A stretch of 32,614 nt of DNA from Candidatus Woesearchaeota archaeon CG_4_10_14_0_2_um_filter_33_13 (GCA_002792115.1 PFNQ01000051.1:1-32614); one strand, 5' to 3'; positions 1 to 8,625 are shown, counted from the stretch's first letter. Translations and numbers: made by a program. Notes: generated by a model from the letters alone, not told the origin.

Positions 1-25
1 TCTTACAATTAGGACATTTAAACAT
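1..25 (-). CDS. N-terminal start of a zinc-ribbon protein (partial)
   Basis: The reverse strand reads ATG followed by codons for MFKCPNCK before the window ends. The CPNC knuckle is typical of the first half of a zinc ribbon, so this is probably a small zinc-binding archaeal protein. A strong Shine-Dalgarno sequence, GAGGTGA (reverse strand of 32-38), sits 6 bases before the ATG, which supports a real translation start. Eight codons are too few to name a family: transcription factors, ribosomal proteins and many uncharacterised archaeal zinc ribbons begin this way. Confidence 0.6.
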
Positions 26-96
26 TTTTATTCACCTCAATAAATGGAAAATACTGCTCATTTATTAATCTGACGCTTTAGACGCACTGTCCTATT

Positions 97-112
97 CCGA
101 AACCTTTATAAA
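97..112 (+). promoter_or_regulatory. Promoter: BRE-like element and TATA box
   Basis: CCGAAACC (97-104) followed by TTTATAAA (105-112) fits an archaeal TFB-recognition element plus TATA box. Its centre is about 28 bases before the ATG at 137, so the transcript probably has little or no leader, although a weak GGTAGTGA lies at 123-130. Confidence 0.6.
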
Positions 113-136
113 TTAACTACTTGGTAGTGAGAGTAT

Positions 137-772
137 ATGGCTTATAGAATAACTGATACCCAAGAACGAGGAATGTTCATTTGTAATATTGCTGCACAAA
201 CATTAGTTAGAGAACTACCTGAAATTGCAGATGATTATCATCCAAATGGAAGAGGATTAACATTAAAAGAGATTGTGCAAGGTAGAGATTTAGTCAATTA
301 TTTAGGTTTACACAGCCCAAAAGCTGAAGCAATGGCTATTAATGCTGTTTGGTTAGCTTTAGGTGATCTATTAGGAGAAGAAAGAGACACCATTGGTAGA
401 AGTAATTCCTTAGCTTCATTAAGAAGATATAATGATGCACGCCGTAAACCAGAATCATTAGAAACAATTCCAGTAATGACAGATAGTGAAAAAGGAACAT
501 TAGGTGGAAAAGCTTCTGTTGAAGCTAGAGGTCTTGTTGCTTACGTAACGGCTGAAGAAGCTCTTAACGGTGTAGCAGAATTAGATTATTTAAGAAAACT
601 GTTAGAAGATCAAACTTATATGCATCAAAAAGGCCATAGAGTAGGCATGCCAGATTGGAAACTAATTACAACAGAAGTAAACCGAGTTTATCATAAATCA
701 ACGCCCGTACGTAAAGCAAAACCATTAAGAAGTGCAATTTATCGTTCTATGATAGATGCAACTCAAAAGTAA
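137..772 (+). CDS. Unrecognised 211-residue protein
   Basis: I do not recognise the family. The 211-residue product looks soluble and largely helical, with no signal peptide, membrane segment or cysteine pair that would bind metal. Residues 1-90 look like a helical bundle. A glycine-rich stretch, TLGGKASVEARG, lies near residues 120-131, and the C-terminus is basic (PVRKAKPLRSAIYRSM). The start is supported by the TATA box at 105-112. It is followed by its own intergenic region and then uL11, so it is probably monocistronic. The basic end could suit nucleic-acid binding, but that is a guess. Confidence 0.7.
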   Translation: MAYRITDTQERGMFICNIAAQTLVRELPEIADDYHPNGRGLTLKEIVQGRDLVNYLGLHSPKAEAMAINAVWLALGDLLGEERDTIGRSNSLASLRRYNDARRKPESLETIPVMTDSEKGTLGGKASVEARGLVAYVTAEEALNGVAELDYLRKLLEDQTYMHQKGHRVGMPDWKLITTEVNRVYHKSTPVRKAKPLRSAIYRSMIDATQK

Positions 773-817
773 ATCTAATACCTTCATTTTCTAGTTAGAC
801 AATTCTAAATAATAAAG

Positions 818-825
818 TATATAAA
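818..825 (+). promoter_or_regulatory. TATA box of the uL11 gene
   Basis: TATATAAA lies in an AT-rich stretch after the 211-residue gene. Archaeal spacing would start the transcript near 845-850, giving uL11 a leader of about 145 nt. That is long for this window, where most first genes look leaderless. Confidence 0.55.
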
Positions 826-892
826 TAGAACCTTTATTTTAAGCAAAGTTACGCACAATATACTGATAATAGGTGATTAAATCACTAACACA

Positions 893-993
893 AGGAGGAG
901 AAGATATCATCTCATGATGTATGACTATGGCACTAAGCCAATTTATTGGCGCAGGTGGCATGTCTTTGAATGATAATCTTTTGTAAAGATTAT
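893..993 (+). promoter_or_regulatory. Structured leader of the uL11 mRNA with upstream ORFs
   Basis: A strong AGGAGGAG (893-900) lies about 90 bases before the uL11 start, too far to serve it. Two short ORFs follow: 914-973 (19 codons, MMYDYGTKPIYWRRWHVFE) and 921-986 (21 codons, ending 5 bases before the uL11 ATG). Two hairpins are visible: GCCAAT/ATTGGC (937-950), and a 9-bp stem ATAATCTTT/AAAGATTAT (973-981 with 985-993) whose 3' arm includes the first two bases of the uL11 start codon. uL11 has no good Shine-Dalgarno of its own, so coupling to an upstream ORF or opening of the start hairpin is plausible. Archaeal ribosomal-protein operons can be autoregulated at the leader, but I see no proven protein-binding motif. 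Confidence 0.45.
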
Positions 994-1699
994 GGCAAAA
1001 CAAATAGTAGACGTTATGGTTGAAGGTGGAAAAGCAACAGCTGCACCACCATTAGGACCAGCTTTAGGTCCAACCGGTGTTAACATCGGTCAAGTAGTAG
1101 CAGAAATTAACAAAAAAACTGCTGATATGAAAGGTATGCAAGTTCCTGTAAAGGTAACTATTGATCCTTCTAACAAATCTTTTGAGATTAGTATTGGTAC
1201 TCCACCTGCTGCAGCTTTGATTAAAAAAGAAGCTGGCGTGGAAAAGGGTGCTAGTAATCCTTTGAAAGAACGTGTAGCAGACTTAAAAATGGAGCAGATC
1301 ATCAAGATTGCTAAAATGAAAGAGTCTGTTTTGCTTGGTAAAGATGTTAAGGCAAGATGCAGAGAGATTGTTGGAACATGCCAATCCATGGGAATGATGG
1401 TTGAAGGTATGTCCGCCCAAGATGCATTGAAAGCCATTGCAGCTGGTCAATTTGATGAAAAGATTAAATCTGGTAAAACTGAGTTAACTGAAGAAGAGAA
1501 GAAACAATTACTTGCAGAGAAGAAGAAATTGCAAGAAGATATTGAAAAGAAACGTTCTCTTTACGAGGCTAGAGCCAAGGATATTTTGAAACAGTTCGAA
1601 AAAGATCCTAAAAAAGCTAAGAAAGCAATGATGGAAGCAGAAATTCCAATGCAGATCATCAATGAACTAGTACCAGAAGAGGAGAAGAAGAAAAAGTAA
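992..1699 (+). CDS. rpl11: Large-subunit ribosomal protein uL11 with C-terminal extension
   Basis: This is ribosomal protein uL11, the stalk-base protein that binds the GTPase-associated centre of 23S rRNA. The hallmark N-terminus (GGKATAAPPLGPALGPTGVN, residues 12-31) and the C-terminal RNA-binding domain (about 70-155, with VEGMSAQDALKAI) are intact. Archaeal uL11 is usually about 155-165 residues. This one has 235. Residues 162-235 form a Lys/Glu-rich, probably coiled-coil tail ending in KKKK. It stands alone, with none of its usual archaeal neighbours (nusG, L1, L10, L12). The ATG at 992 is the only sensible start, since the MAKQIVDVMVEGG motif begins there. The tail is the odd part. Confidence 0.97.
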   Translation: MAKQIVDVMVEGGKATAAPPLGPALGPTGVNIGQVVAEINKKTADMKGMQVPVKVTIDPSNKSFEISIGTPPAAALIKKEAGVEKGASNPLKERVADLKMEQIIKIAKMKESVLLGKDVKARCREIVGTCQSMGMMVEGMSAQDALKAIAAGQFDEKIKSGKTELTEEEKKQLLAEKKKLQEDIEKKRSLYEARAKDILKQFEKDPKKAKKAMMEAEIPMQIINELVPEEEKKKK

Positions 1700-1740
1700 A
1701 CCTTCTTTCTTTAATTTTTTATTTTCTATTTTTTTCATCA
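1700..1740 (+). terminator. T-rich terminator after uL11
   Basis: Several runs of T (TTTAATTTTTT, CTATTTTTTT) follow the stop codon directly. Archaeal RNA polymerase terminates at such U-tracts without needing a hairpin. Confidence 0.5.
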
Positions 1741-1793
1741 AAGTTATATTCTAACACAAATATCTTTATTAACAATCAATTGATCTATCTGTT

Positions 1794-2288
1794 ATGAAAT
1801 TAATAAAATCCATTTTTTTTGCTTTAATTATTTTAATAATTGTTGTTTTAATATTAATCACTTTAATTCCAGAAACAAAAACAATCTATCCTGCAAGTTC
1901 TTCCGGCTCCATTAAAACTAATTTTATCAGCGTAGCAGAGTTATTTAATAATTTAGATTATTACCAAAATAAAGAAATAATCGTCAAAGGATATGTATTA
2001 AATGTCTTAGATTATTGTAAGGCCTCTACCATGGAATGCTGGGGTAAACCAGTATTATCGACAGATGTAGAAACAAATTATACTCAGCAATTACAATTAA
2101 GAAACACTAACGGACAGTTGTTAGATGGATGTACTTCAACTAAAGAACCATGTCAGGGTTTTGTTAATGCTAAAATATATGAGATAAATGGCATCCTAAT
2201 AAAAACGGAACCTCAGATGATTAATGGTAAAAGTAATTTAAACATTTATGCTTTAAAAATAAATTCTTTCAAAGAGATTACTTCTTAG
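1794..2288 (+). CDS. Membrane-anchored small protein, possible OB-fold
   Basis: Residues 5-28 form one very hydrophobic segment after MKLIK, which fits a signal anchor with the rest outside the cell. The exterior part (about 30-164) begins FISVAELFNNLDYYQNKEIIVKGYV. That resembles the first strands of OB-fold domains that start with a 'keVtVkGyV' strand, but I cannot confirm the fold. Four cysteines at about 75, 82, 114 and 120 could form disulfides. A T/A-rich element near 1762-1770 is about 27 bases before the ATG, so the mRNA is probably leaderless. The 3' end overlaps the convergent 770-residue gene by 11 bases. Function unknown. Confidence 0.75.
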   Translation: MKLIKSIFFALIILIIVVLILITLIPETKTIYPASSSGSIKTNFISVAELFNNLDYYQNKEIIVKGYVLNVLDYCKASTMECWGKPVLSTDVETNYTQQLQLRNTNGQLLDGCTSTKEPCQGFVNAKIYEINGILIKTEPQMINGKSNLNIYALKINSFKEITS

Positions 2289-4590
2289 GGAAAAAATATA
2301 CAACTGCTCCTTTACCATTACAATCAACGTAAATTTCCTGTACTGACGCTTTAGTATTTCCATCTAATTTAATTTCTGAGCCATCTGGTGCAGTAATTGT
2401 ATCAGTTAAAGACAGTTTTTCTAAACCAATCTTTTTTACACCAACTTGATTAACACCTAAGTCTCGAGCACTAACTGTAAGTTGACTGGAACGGGAAAAA
2501 TCAGAATTATGTGACATCCGATTAAGATTACGTGAAGAGATAACTGCACTCAAATTATCAGTCTCAGCTAAGCGATCTAGCTCTACTTCTGCAGTTAAAC
2601 TAACTTGATCATAACCAGTTAATAAAATAACGGGTCTAGCATATTGTTCTATAGCTTGGTACATTTCTGGCGTTGTTGTATAATGTGAACAGAATAATCT
2701 TCCCTGAGCTCTGAACGGTTGACTAACATAAGGAGTCCTAGCTAGAACGTGCGCTCCCTTGGGAACAGATAAAGAAATACTGGGATCACATTTTCTATCA
2801 CTGGGATCTAATTGAACAAAATTTATCATTCCATCCTTAACAAAATATTCTAACTTTGCAGACCCTAATTTTTCATCAACAAATCTAGCAAATTTATCTA
2901 ACAATTCTAGAGTAGCTAAATCGTGCGGGCAGCGTGTTCCATTAACAATAGTAGTCCTTTCTTCCCAAGCTTGCTCAATAACTGCCTCTACTTTATGAAA
3001 TCCACTATATTGAACATCAGGCCCTTCTATCCAAACTAAATTTGGAGAATTACCTTCAAAGCTTTTAGTAACCATTTTAGGTTTACCAGCATTCATTTCA
3101 ACATAAACTCCACCAAAACCTTCAGCAATAGCCTTTCCATGACCAATAGTTGCTTCAATAATTGTATCTTTACTTGGATCGCCTTGTAATGAAGATAATA
3201 AAAATCCAGAGGTGTCTGGCATAGTGAAAGGCATTGCTAAATGATGAATAACTGTTCCTTTCGGCACAGTCTTCAAGACATCTCGACGGAATAAGAAATC
3301 TAGATAAAATACAATTAAGCGATCAACATTAGTGGGGTTTTGGATAAACCATCTTAAAGTATCAACGCTTGACAATTGACCGGAAGGACCACCATATTCA
3401 TAATTTGCTGAAGAGCGAAATACTAAAGAACGATCTTCAGGTACTACCTTACTTAATTTTTGTCTTAAAGAAAGATACTGTTCTAAGATTTGATTTCTAT
3501 AATTAACATCTGTTCTTAAAGCTTCATCAAAATGAAAATTTGCTCTAGGCATCATTGTCCTGAAGAATTGATTAAAGTCAGATTCTTGTACTAGAATGTC
3601 AATAACATCTGGAACTGTAACCATACTTGAATATTCTGGATGTTCAGCAGTAAATTCTTTGACTAAATGATTTAATAATTGTACGCCCATATATTTACCA
3701 CCATGTTCAGCAATGATGGTATGAGCATCAAAACCAAATAATTCTGTTTCAGCTGTTAATGTTGCTTGTTCTAGACTAGATTGATGTTGAGATATATTTG
3801 TTCTACTTATTGCTGCTTGTCTTCTTAAACGAGCGTTTTGTCCAGAATGTCGTTCTCCACGATCAAAGATAAGTATATTCATAGCAGAATGAAAACGGTC
3901 CAATATTAATGTTGATGTTCTGCTTAGTCTCCACAGATCTTCATTAAATCCTGCCAAAGCTAATTTATATGCTTCTAAATCAAACTTTTTTCCTTCTTGT
4001 AAAGCAGCAACTTCTGCATTTAATAACCATGCACCTCTTCCTCTAGCATAATAATTCTTGTATAAACGTTCTTTAACAAAGCCAGATTGTTGTAGTAAAG
4101 AAATAACTTCATCATTATCAGAATGAGCTAAGATTCTTTGATAATCAAAACAAGAAGTTAGCTGTTGAAAAGCAGCAGATAATGAATTAATAACAAGACT
4201 TCCTTCTTGCTCTGTCAGTAAACCGCGATTGTAAGCTACTGAACCTAAACGAAAAGTCCCTTCTTGCAATCTCTTTGGCAGATCCCCATCGTCTTCCATT
4301 CCCATAATGTAGCCTAACGATCTACCATCTTTTACAACCGTGATTGCTAATGAACTACCATCACTTAATTCATCAATAAAATCCCAAGCAGTATATCCAA
4401 TGTGTTTATCATAGAAGGAAGCATCAACATCAGCTAACATAGCTGCAAAAAGTTCTGGTGCATTAATGACTTGCATCTCAATATCACCTAATGAGGATAA
4501 TCTAGATTTTTGTTGATCCAAAATACTACTGACTATTGTTTCTAATTGTCTTATTTTAGCTGATTTAATTAGTTTAGGTTTTTTTGCCAT
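2278..4590 (-). CDS. GNAT-like / PEP-synthase-like ATP-grasp / phosphohistidine-like fusion
   Basis: Three modules are visible in 770 residues. Residues 40-190 are GNAT-like and end in YKNYYARGRGAWLL, matching the end of the GNAT protein two genes upstream. The acetyl-CoA loop (R/Q-x-x-G-x-G) is not recognisable, so this copy may be inactive. Residues 285-600 resemble the N-terminal ATP-grasp domain of PEP synthase, pyruvate phosphate dikinase and rifampin phosphotransferase: HGGK (296-299), RSSANYEYGGPSGQ (392-405), SGFLLSS (461-467), EATIGHGKAIAEGFGG (479-494) and EYFVKDGMINFVQLDP (581-596). Residues 605-720 look like the swivelling phosphohistidine domain, with MSH (His694) and SARDLGV (707-713), though the spacing is longer than usual. 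I see no PEP/pyruvate-binding barrel. By analogy it could phosphorylate an unknown acceptor. It is last of three minus-strand genes, 54 bases after the 1082-residue gene. Confidence 0.75.
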   Translation of the reverse strand: MAKKPKLIKSAKIRQLETIVSSILDQQKSRLSSLGDIEMQVINAPELFAAMLADVDASFYDKHIGYTAWDFIDELSDGSSLAITVVKDGRSLGYIMGMEDDGDLPKRLQEGTFRLGSVAYNRGLLTEQEGSLVINSLSAAFQQLTSCFDYQRILAHSDNDEVISLLQQSGFVKERLYKNYYARGRGAWLLNAEVAALQEGKKFDLEAYKLALAGFNEDLWRLSRTSTLILDRFHSAMNILIFDRGERHSGQNARLRRQAAISRTNISQHQSSLEQATLTAETELFGFDAHTIIAEHGGKYMGVQLLNHLVKEFTAEHPEYSSMVTVPDVIDILVQESDFNQFFRTMMPRANFHFDEALRTDVNYRNQILEQYLSLRQKLSKVVPEDRSLVFRSSANYEYGGPSGQLSSVDTLRWFIQNPTNVDRLIVFYLDFLFRRDVLKTVPKGTVIHHLAMPFTMPDTSGFLLSSLQGDPSKDTIIEATIGHGKAIAEGFGGVYVEMNAGKPKMVTKSFEGNSPNLVWIEGPDVQYSGFHKVEAVIEQAWEERTTIVNGTRCPHDLATLELLDKFARFVDEKLGSAKLEYFVKDGMINFVQLDPSDRKCDPSISLSVPKGAHVLARTPYVSQPFRAQGRLFCSHYTTTPEMYQAIEQYARPVILLTGYDQVSLTAEVELDRLAETDNLSAVISSRNLNRMSHNSDFSRSSQLTVSARDLGVNQVGVKKIGLEKLSLTDTITAPDGSEIKLDGNTKASVQEIYVDCNGKGAVVYFFPKK

Positions 4591-4644
4591 CCTTTTGTAA
4601 ACTTAACTATAATATTAACTATAGATTAACTGGATCATATTAAA

Positions 4645-7600
4645 CTATTGTGGTAAAGCATTAGCTATTTCTACAAACATATCAGTAGGGAGATAAAAAC
4701 CAGTAGTCTCTCCGGCTAATTCTTTTCTTTGATCGTGCCGCCACATTTCTAAGTAACGTGTTTCTTTAGGAATTCTTAGATGCCCATCTCCCCTTATCTT
4801 AGCTAAATCTACACTTACAGGAGATCCAAATCCTAAAACCTCACCCATAAACCCAGCAAACTTTCTAGATTTGCCGTTCATTCCATTTCTCCCGCTATTA
4901 ATAAAAACATACTCGGATTTAGTGTCTATAGCAGAACCAGCAATTCCCCTAGCTGCCGCACCTAACCATTTTAAATCTTCCATTCGGTCTAAATCTACAC
5001 CACCTTCAAAAGAGTCAACACCTAAGACCAGTTGATCATGACGGTTTTCACAATTGACTAAAATACTTGCACCAATCGGTTGATAAATAGAACTATTAAA
5101 ACCAGGACTATGATGAATAATTCCGATATGTGGATCGGCATGATAAAACAAAGAATGAACTTCCTCTGCCTCTTTATCTTCTGACATTAATGCACAACAA
5201 TGTAGTCTTCTTCCATCACCCAAATCATGAAGTGTCCAGTCTTGCATTTTAGTAGTTAGACAATTAAAGGGATCAGATTTTGCTTCTTTTAGCTCAACAA
5301 GTTGTTTAAACATTGATCTTAATTCAGTTCTACCAGGTAATGGTTTTGAAGAAACCAAATAATTCATCTCAATGGCTGAAAGAATACTATTAGCAGCAGC
5401 CATTCTTTCTTCTCGTGGACAATCTGGAATTTGTAAGATCTCTAAATTTTTACTAATCTGGGCATAAAATGCTCCTGGTGGAACATGACTGTGTAATAAT
5501 AATTGTCGCGCTGAAGATAACATTTGTGGATTAAATATCTGGCCTGCTTCTGCTAAACGATCTTCCCTTCTAGAAAGCAAACCATACGTTAAATACTTTG
5601 TTGCTTCTGTATAATCAACTAACGCCTTTAATGTTCCAATAGGAATTGTTTCGTACACCTTTCCAACAGGAAATAATGCTTTGTTATGTTTACCTTGTAC
5701 CTCTAGCTCTACAATTTGCTGCAACAAGTCTCTAGCATCCTCTCCTTTAGTACAGCAAATTAAGTCTAAAGCAAAATTTTCTGAATATCTTAATCCGGGG
5801 GCATTAGGTACAGATTGGAAGAACGTACTCACTGCACGTTGTGCTCCTTCGTACCAAGCAACGAAATCAGTATTGCTCGGTTCTTGTACGTTAAGATACT
5901 TCTTAGCTCTCTTGTCAAATTTAGAAAAAAACTCAATTTTTCTTTCTAAAGGCTCATCAGAATTAATGACTGTAGCAACTCTTGCTAAATGTTCACTGCT
6001 AGTTAATTCTGCAGCATCTAAGGCAGAATAAACTTGTAAAACTTTAAGCGGATCTAATTCTAGTTTCTTAAATAAGTTTAGTCTCTGTAAATAGCCCTTA
6101 ACTCTAATCTCTGCTAGATAAGGATTTTTCTGAATAGTTTTCTTAACTGCCCTTTTAGAGGTTAATCCTTTAACCATTTGCATTAGTTCTTTGTATCTAT
6201 CTAATTCTAACCCCATCAATTCTGCTGCTTTTCCTGGCCATGAATTATCAACTGTTGGGTCTGGCATACCCTCTAAATTAACTAATAGTGAATATTCTCT
6301 AAGTTTACGATCTTTTGTTCTTAAGGAAAGGTCTTCTGAAAGCAAGACTTCCGCAACGTGGTCAAATCTTCCTTCTAAGTCGTATTTCTCCACCAGCGGC
6401 AAATATTCTTTATATTGATCAATATCCATTCCAGCTGATAAAGCTAAAGCACTAGATCTGATTACCTCACCAAGACGATAATATCGATGAATCCTTCTTT
6501 TTTCTTCACCTCTTTCAACTTTCTCGTCTAATTCTCTCGCTTCATCAGCAACATAATCTAACCACGGCATTAAATTATCTTTACTTTCTTTAACTGCTAA
6601 GTGTAAAGATTCTAAAACTCTGGCAGTTAAATCATCATCAAACCTTCCTCTAATGATCTTATAAATATCAAAAGATTCTTCTCCTAAGACAGAATACATT
6701 TTAGTAAAGCGTCTAAAAAAGACTAATCCAGAAGGATGTTCATGACTTATTTGACTTGGCTCCGGGATTGGATCTTGAGAATGAGCTTCTACCGCAAATC
6801 TTAACACGTCCAAAAAACGGTCTTCAATTCCTGCTTCTTTAAATCGTCGATATTGCTTAAACAAATCGTCTTTACCACTATGATAATATAATAATATTGG
6901 ACAATGGTCAGCAATCGGTTCTAAAACAACATTAACATCCCTAAAAATAATGTCATTAATACGTTGTTTCTCTTCTTCTGGCAGATCTTTAAATTCTGGC
7001 CATTCTTTTTCATGGTCTTTGCCATATCCCCAGAATAAACCAGCGACAATAGAATATGGGATGGAACCATGATGGACAACTTTAGAAAGTAAAGGCATCA
7101 TTGCATCCACATACTCAACAGGAACTTCTCCTTTAGTTCTTTCCATTCCACTTAAGAAATCTTTAACTGCGCTACTAAGATGTAATGGTTCAATCGCCCC
7201 AGTATGATTAATTGCTGCTAAAAAAGCAGGAATATAACGAGCAAAACCTAAATCATGCATCTGTTTAAACTCTGGCAAGTGGGTCCATTCTTCTCCCCTT
7301 TTAGCGACAACATAATATCTTAAACAGCAATGCACATTATCAAAATTACCATCTTTAGCTCCCCAATAAAGCATCTGATCAACACCAGTAAATAAACCTC
7401 TTAAAATATCTCCCATCTGCCATTCAGTAGCTAAAGTAAGAGTCTCGGGAAGAGTTTCTAACATCAAACTTACACCAGAACCAATTCTTCTTTTAGAAAT
7501 TTGTAATTCTCTTTCATAATGCCCATCTGGAGAAGATTCTCTATCAGGAATTAACAATTCTTTAGTACCATCATAAAAATCCAGATAAGTATTAATAATC

Positions 7601-7893
7601 GCTAAACCAGCATTTAGGGTTTCTGTGTCAGGGGCAGTAGCAACAATCTCTGATAATTGTTCATTAGCTAAATCTTCTAAATCAAAATTTCCCGTTCTAA
7701 ATCTTTCAGAATAACTCCAAAATCTTTCACCACCATATAAACCTGCTTCATCTTTAACAGCCTGTTCTAAACTAGGAAGACGTTCTCTAATTCTCTGAAT
7801 GGCTGATTGCGTACTTTCAGGGAGCGTGCTTAAATCTAAATCAAAAGTAGGTTTAACCTCAATTCTTTTTCCGTCGGCTCCAAATATATGCAT
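4645..7893 (-). CDS. Giant uncharacterised protein, helical repeats plus C-terminal alpha/beta domain
   Basis: I do not recognise this 1082-residue protein. Residues 15 to about 860 read as nearly continuous amphipathic helices with many Leu, Glu, Arg and Lys, like an alpha-solenoid or HEAT/TPR-type scaffold, without an obvious repeat unit. The last ~210 residues differ: alternating strands and glycine turns (IGASILVNC, LVLGVDSFEGG, YVFINSGRNGMNGKSRKF) suggest an alpha/beta domain. That pattern is loosely like acetyltransferase-type folds, but I cannot show it. There is no signal peptide or membrane segment, so it is probably cytoplasmic. It sits between a GNAT gene (45 bases upstream) and the GNAT/ATP-grasp fusion (54 bases downstream) on the same strand, which suggests one transcript and a shared task. 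Confidence 0.8.
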   Translation of the reverse strand: MHIFGADGKRIEVKPTFDLDLSTLPESTQSAIQRIRERLPSLEQAVKDEAGLYGGERFWSYSERFRTGNFDLEDLANEQLSEIVATAPDTETLNAGLAIINTYLDFYDGTKELLIPDRESSPDGHYERELQISKRRIGSGVSLMLETLPETLTLATEWQMGDILRGLFTGVDQMLYWGAKDGNFDNVHCCLRYYVVAKRGEEWTHLPEFKQMHDLGFARYIPAFLAAINHTGAIEPLHLSSAVKDFLSGMERTKGEVPVEYVDAMMPLLSKVVHHGSIPYSIVAGLFWGYGKDHEKEWPEFKDLPEEEKQRINDIIFRDVNVVLEPIADHCPILLYYHSGKDDLFKQYRRFKEAGIEDRFLDVLRFAVEAHSQDPIPEPSQISHEHPSGLVFFRRFTKMYSVLGEESFDIYKIIRGRFDDDLTARVLESLHLAVKESKDNLMPWLDYVADEARELDEKVERGEEKRRIHRYYRLGEVIRSSALALSAGMDIDQYKEYLPLVEKYDLEGRFDHVAEVLLSEDLSLRTKDRKLREYSLLVNLEGMPDPTVDNSWPGKAAELMGLELDRYKELMQMVKGLTSKRAVKKTIQKNPYLAEIRVKGYLQRLNLFKKLELDPLKVLQVYSALDAAELTSSEHLARVATVINSDEPLERKIEFFSKFDKRAKKYLNVQEPSNTDFVAWYEGAQRAVSTFFQSVPNAPGLRYSENFALDLICCTKGEDARDLLQQIVELEVQGKHNKALFPVGKVYETIPIGTLKALVDYTEATKYLTYGLLSRREDRLAEAGQIFNPQMLSSARQLLLHSHVPPGAFYAQISKNLEILQIPDCPREERMAAANSILSAIEMNYLVSSKPLPGRTELRSMFKQLVELKEAKSDPFNCLTTKMQDWTLHDLGDGRRLHCCALMSEDKEAEEVHSLFYHADPHIGIIHHSPGFNSSIYQPIGASILVNCENRHDQLVLGVDSFEGGVDLDRMEDLKWLGAAARGIAGSAIDTKSEYVFINSGRNGMNGKSRKFAGFMGEVLGFGSPVSVDLAKIRGDGHLRIPKETRYLEMWRHDQRKELAGETTGFYLPTDMFVEIANALPQ

Positions 7894-7938
7894 CTTTAAC
7901 TTTAAACAACTAAAAACACCTCGACTAAAACTATTAAC

Positions 7939-8604
7939 TTACCTTATTCCTGGATCAATTACACTCCTAATAACTCGCGATTGGTCGCGAATATTCTTAC
8001 GCATTAACCAAGCATCGTTCTTTCCATTATCAACTACAGCTTCATCTTCGTCAGCATAATAACCTTTGATAAAGTGTTCTTTACGATATCCTAATTGTTC
8101 ATAACAAGTTGTTAATATTGGATCGTCAAATGCATGTAAAATAACATGATCATAACCTGCTTGTCTTACCGCTTCTTCAAACAAGCCCATCAAAGAAGGA
8201 AACAGACCAGTATTTCCGCCCCTTAAATCAGGAATAATGGCAGCAGAGTTAAGATAAAAAGTTTTGTGATCATTTTTATGAACCTCTTCTAGATCTCTAC
8301 TTCCTAAAACATAAGCAACAAGCTCTTCTCTATCACCTTTTCTGCTTGGTCTACGCTGGTATAAAGCAAAACCAATAGCAGTTTCATCAGCTAAAACATC
8401 AGTTATGTCTTCTGCATCATAAGCGATATCAGGAGTAAAACAAGCTTTATCAACAGCTAACATCCCATTAACGTGTTGACTACCTGGGTTAAGATACTCA
8501 ACCCGCGTTGGTGTTTTCTGTTCTTCCGTTAGAATTCTGCTAGCAGCATCAACTTTTCCTTTTATCAACTCATATAATATGTCTTTAAGCGTTTCCTTAG
8601 CCAT
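7939..8604 (-). CDS. GNAT-family N-acetyltransferase
   Basis: A 221-residue GNAT protein. These transfer an acetyl group from acetyl-CoA to an amine on a protein or small molecule. The central strand and acetyl-CoA loop are clear: LNSAAIIPDLRGGNTGLF (118-135), with the R-G-G-x-T-G pyrophosphate-binding turn at Arg128-Gly133. Near the C-terminus YEQLGYRKEHFIKGYYADEDEAV is the usual GNAT ending. About 45 N-terminal residues precede the domain. It is the first gene of the three-gene minus-strand cluster and has its own TATA box at the leaderless distance. Its domain is related in sequence to residues 40-190 of the 770-residue fusion. Substrate unknown. Confidence 0.85.
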   Translation of the reverse strand: MAKETLKDILYELIKGKVDAASRILTEEQKTPTRVEYLNPGSQHVNGMLAVDKACFTPDIAYDAEDITDVLADETAIGFALYQRRPSRKGDREELVAYVLGSRDLEEVHKNDHKTFYLNSAAIIPDLRGGNTGLFPSLMGLFEEAVRQAGYDHVILHAFDDPILTTCYEQLGYRKEHFIKGYYADEDEAVVDNGKNDAWLMRKNIRDQSRVIRSVIDPGIR

Positions 8605-8625
8605 AATTAAGTAAGGTAAATTAAG

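Noticed and set aside
1090-1437. Minus-strand open frame of 115 codons within the uL11 gene
   Set aside because: It lies wholly antisense to a well-conserved ribosomal protein gene and shows no family features or start signals.
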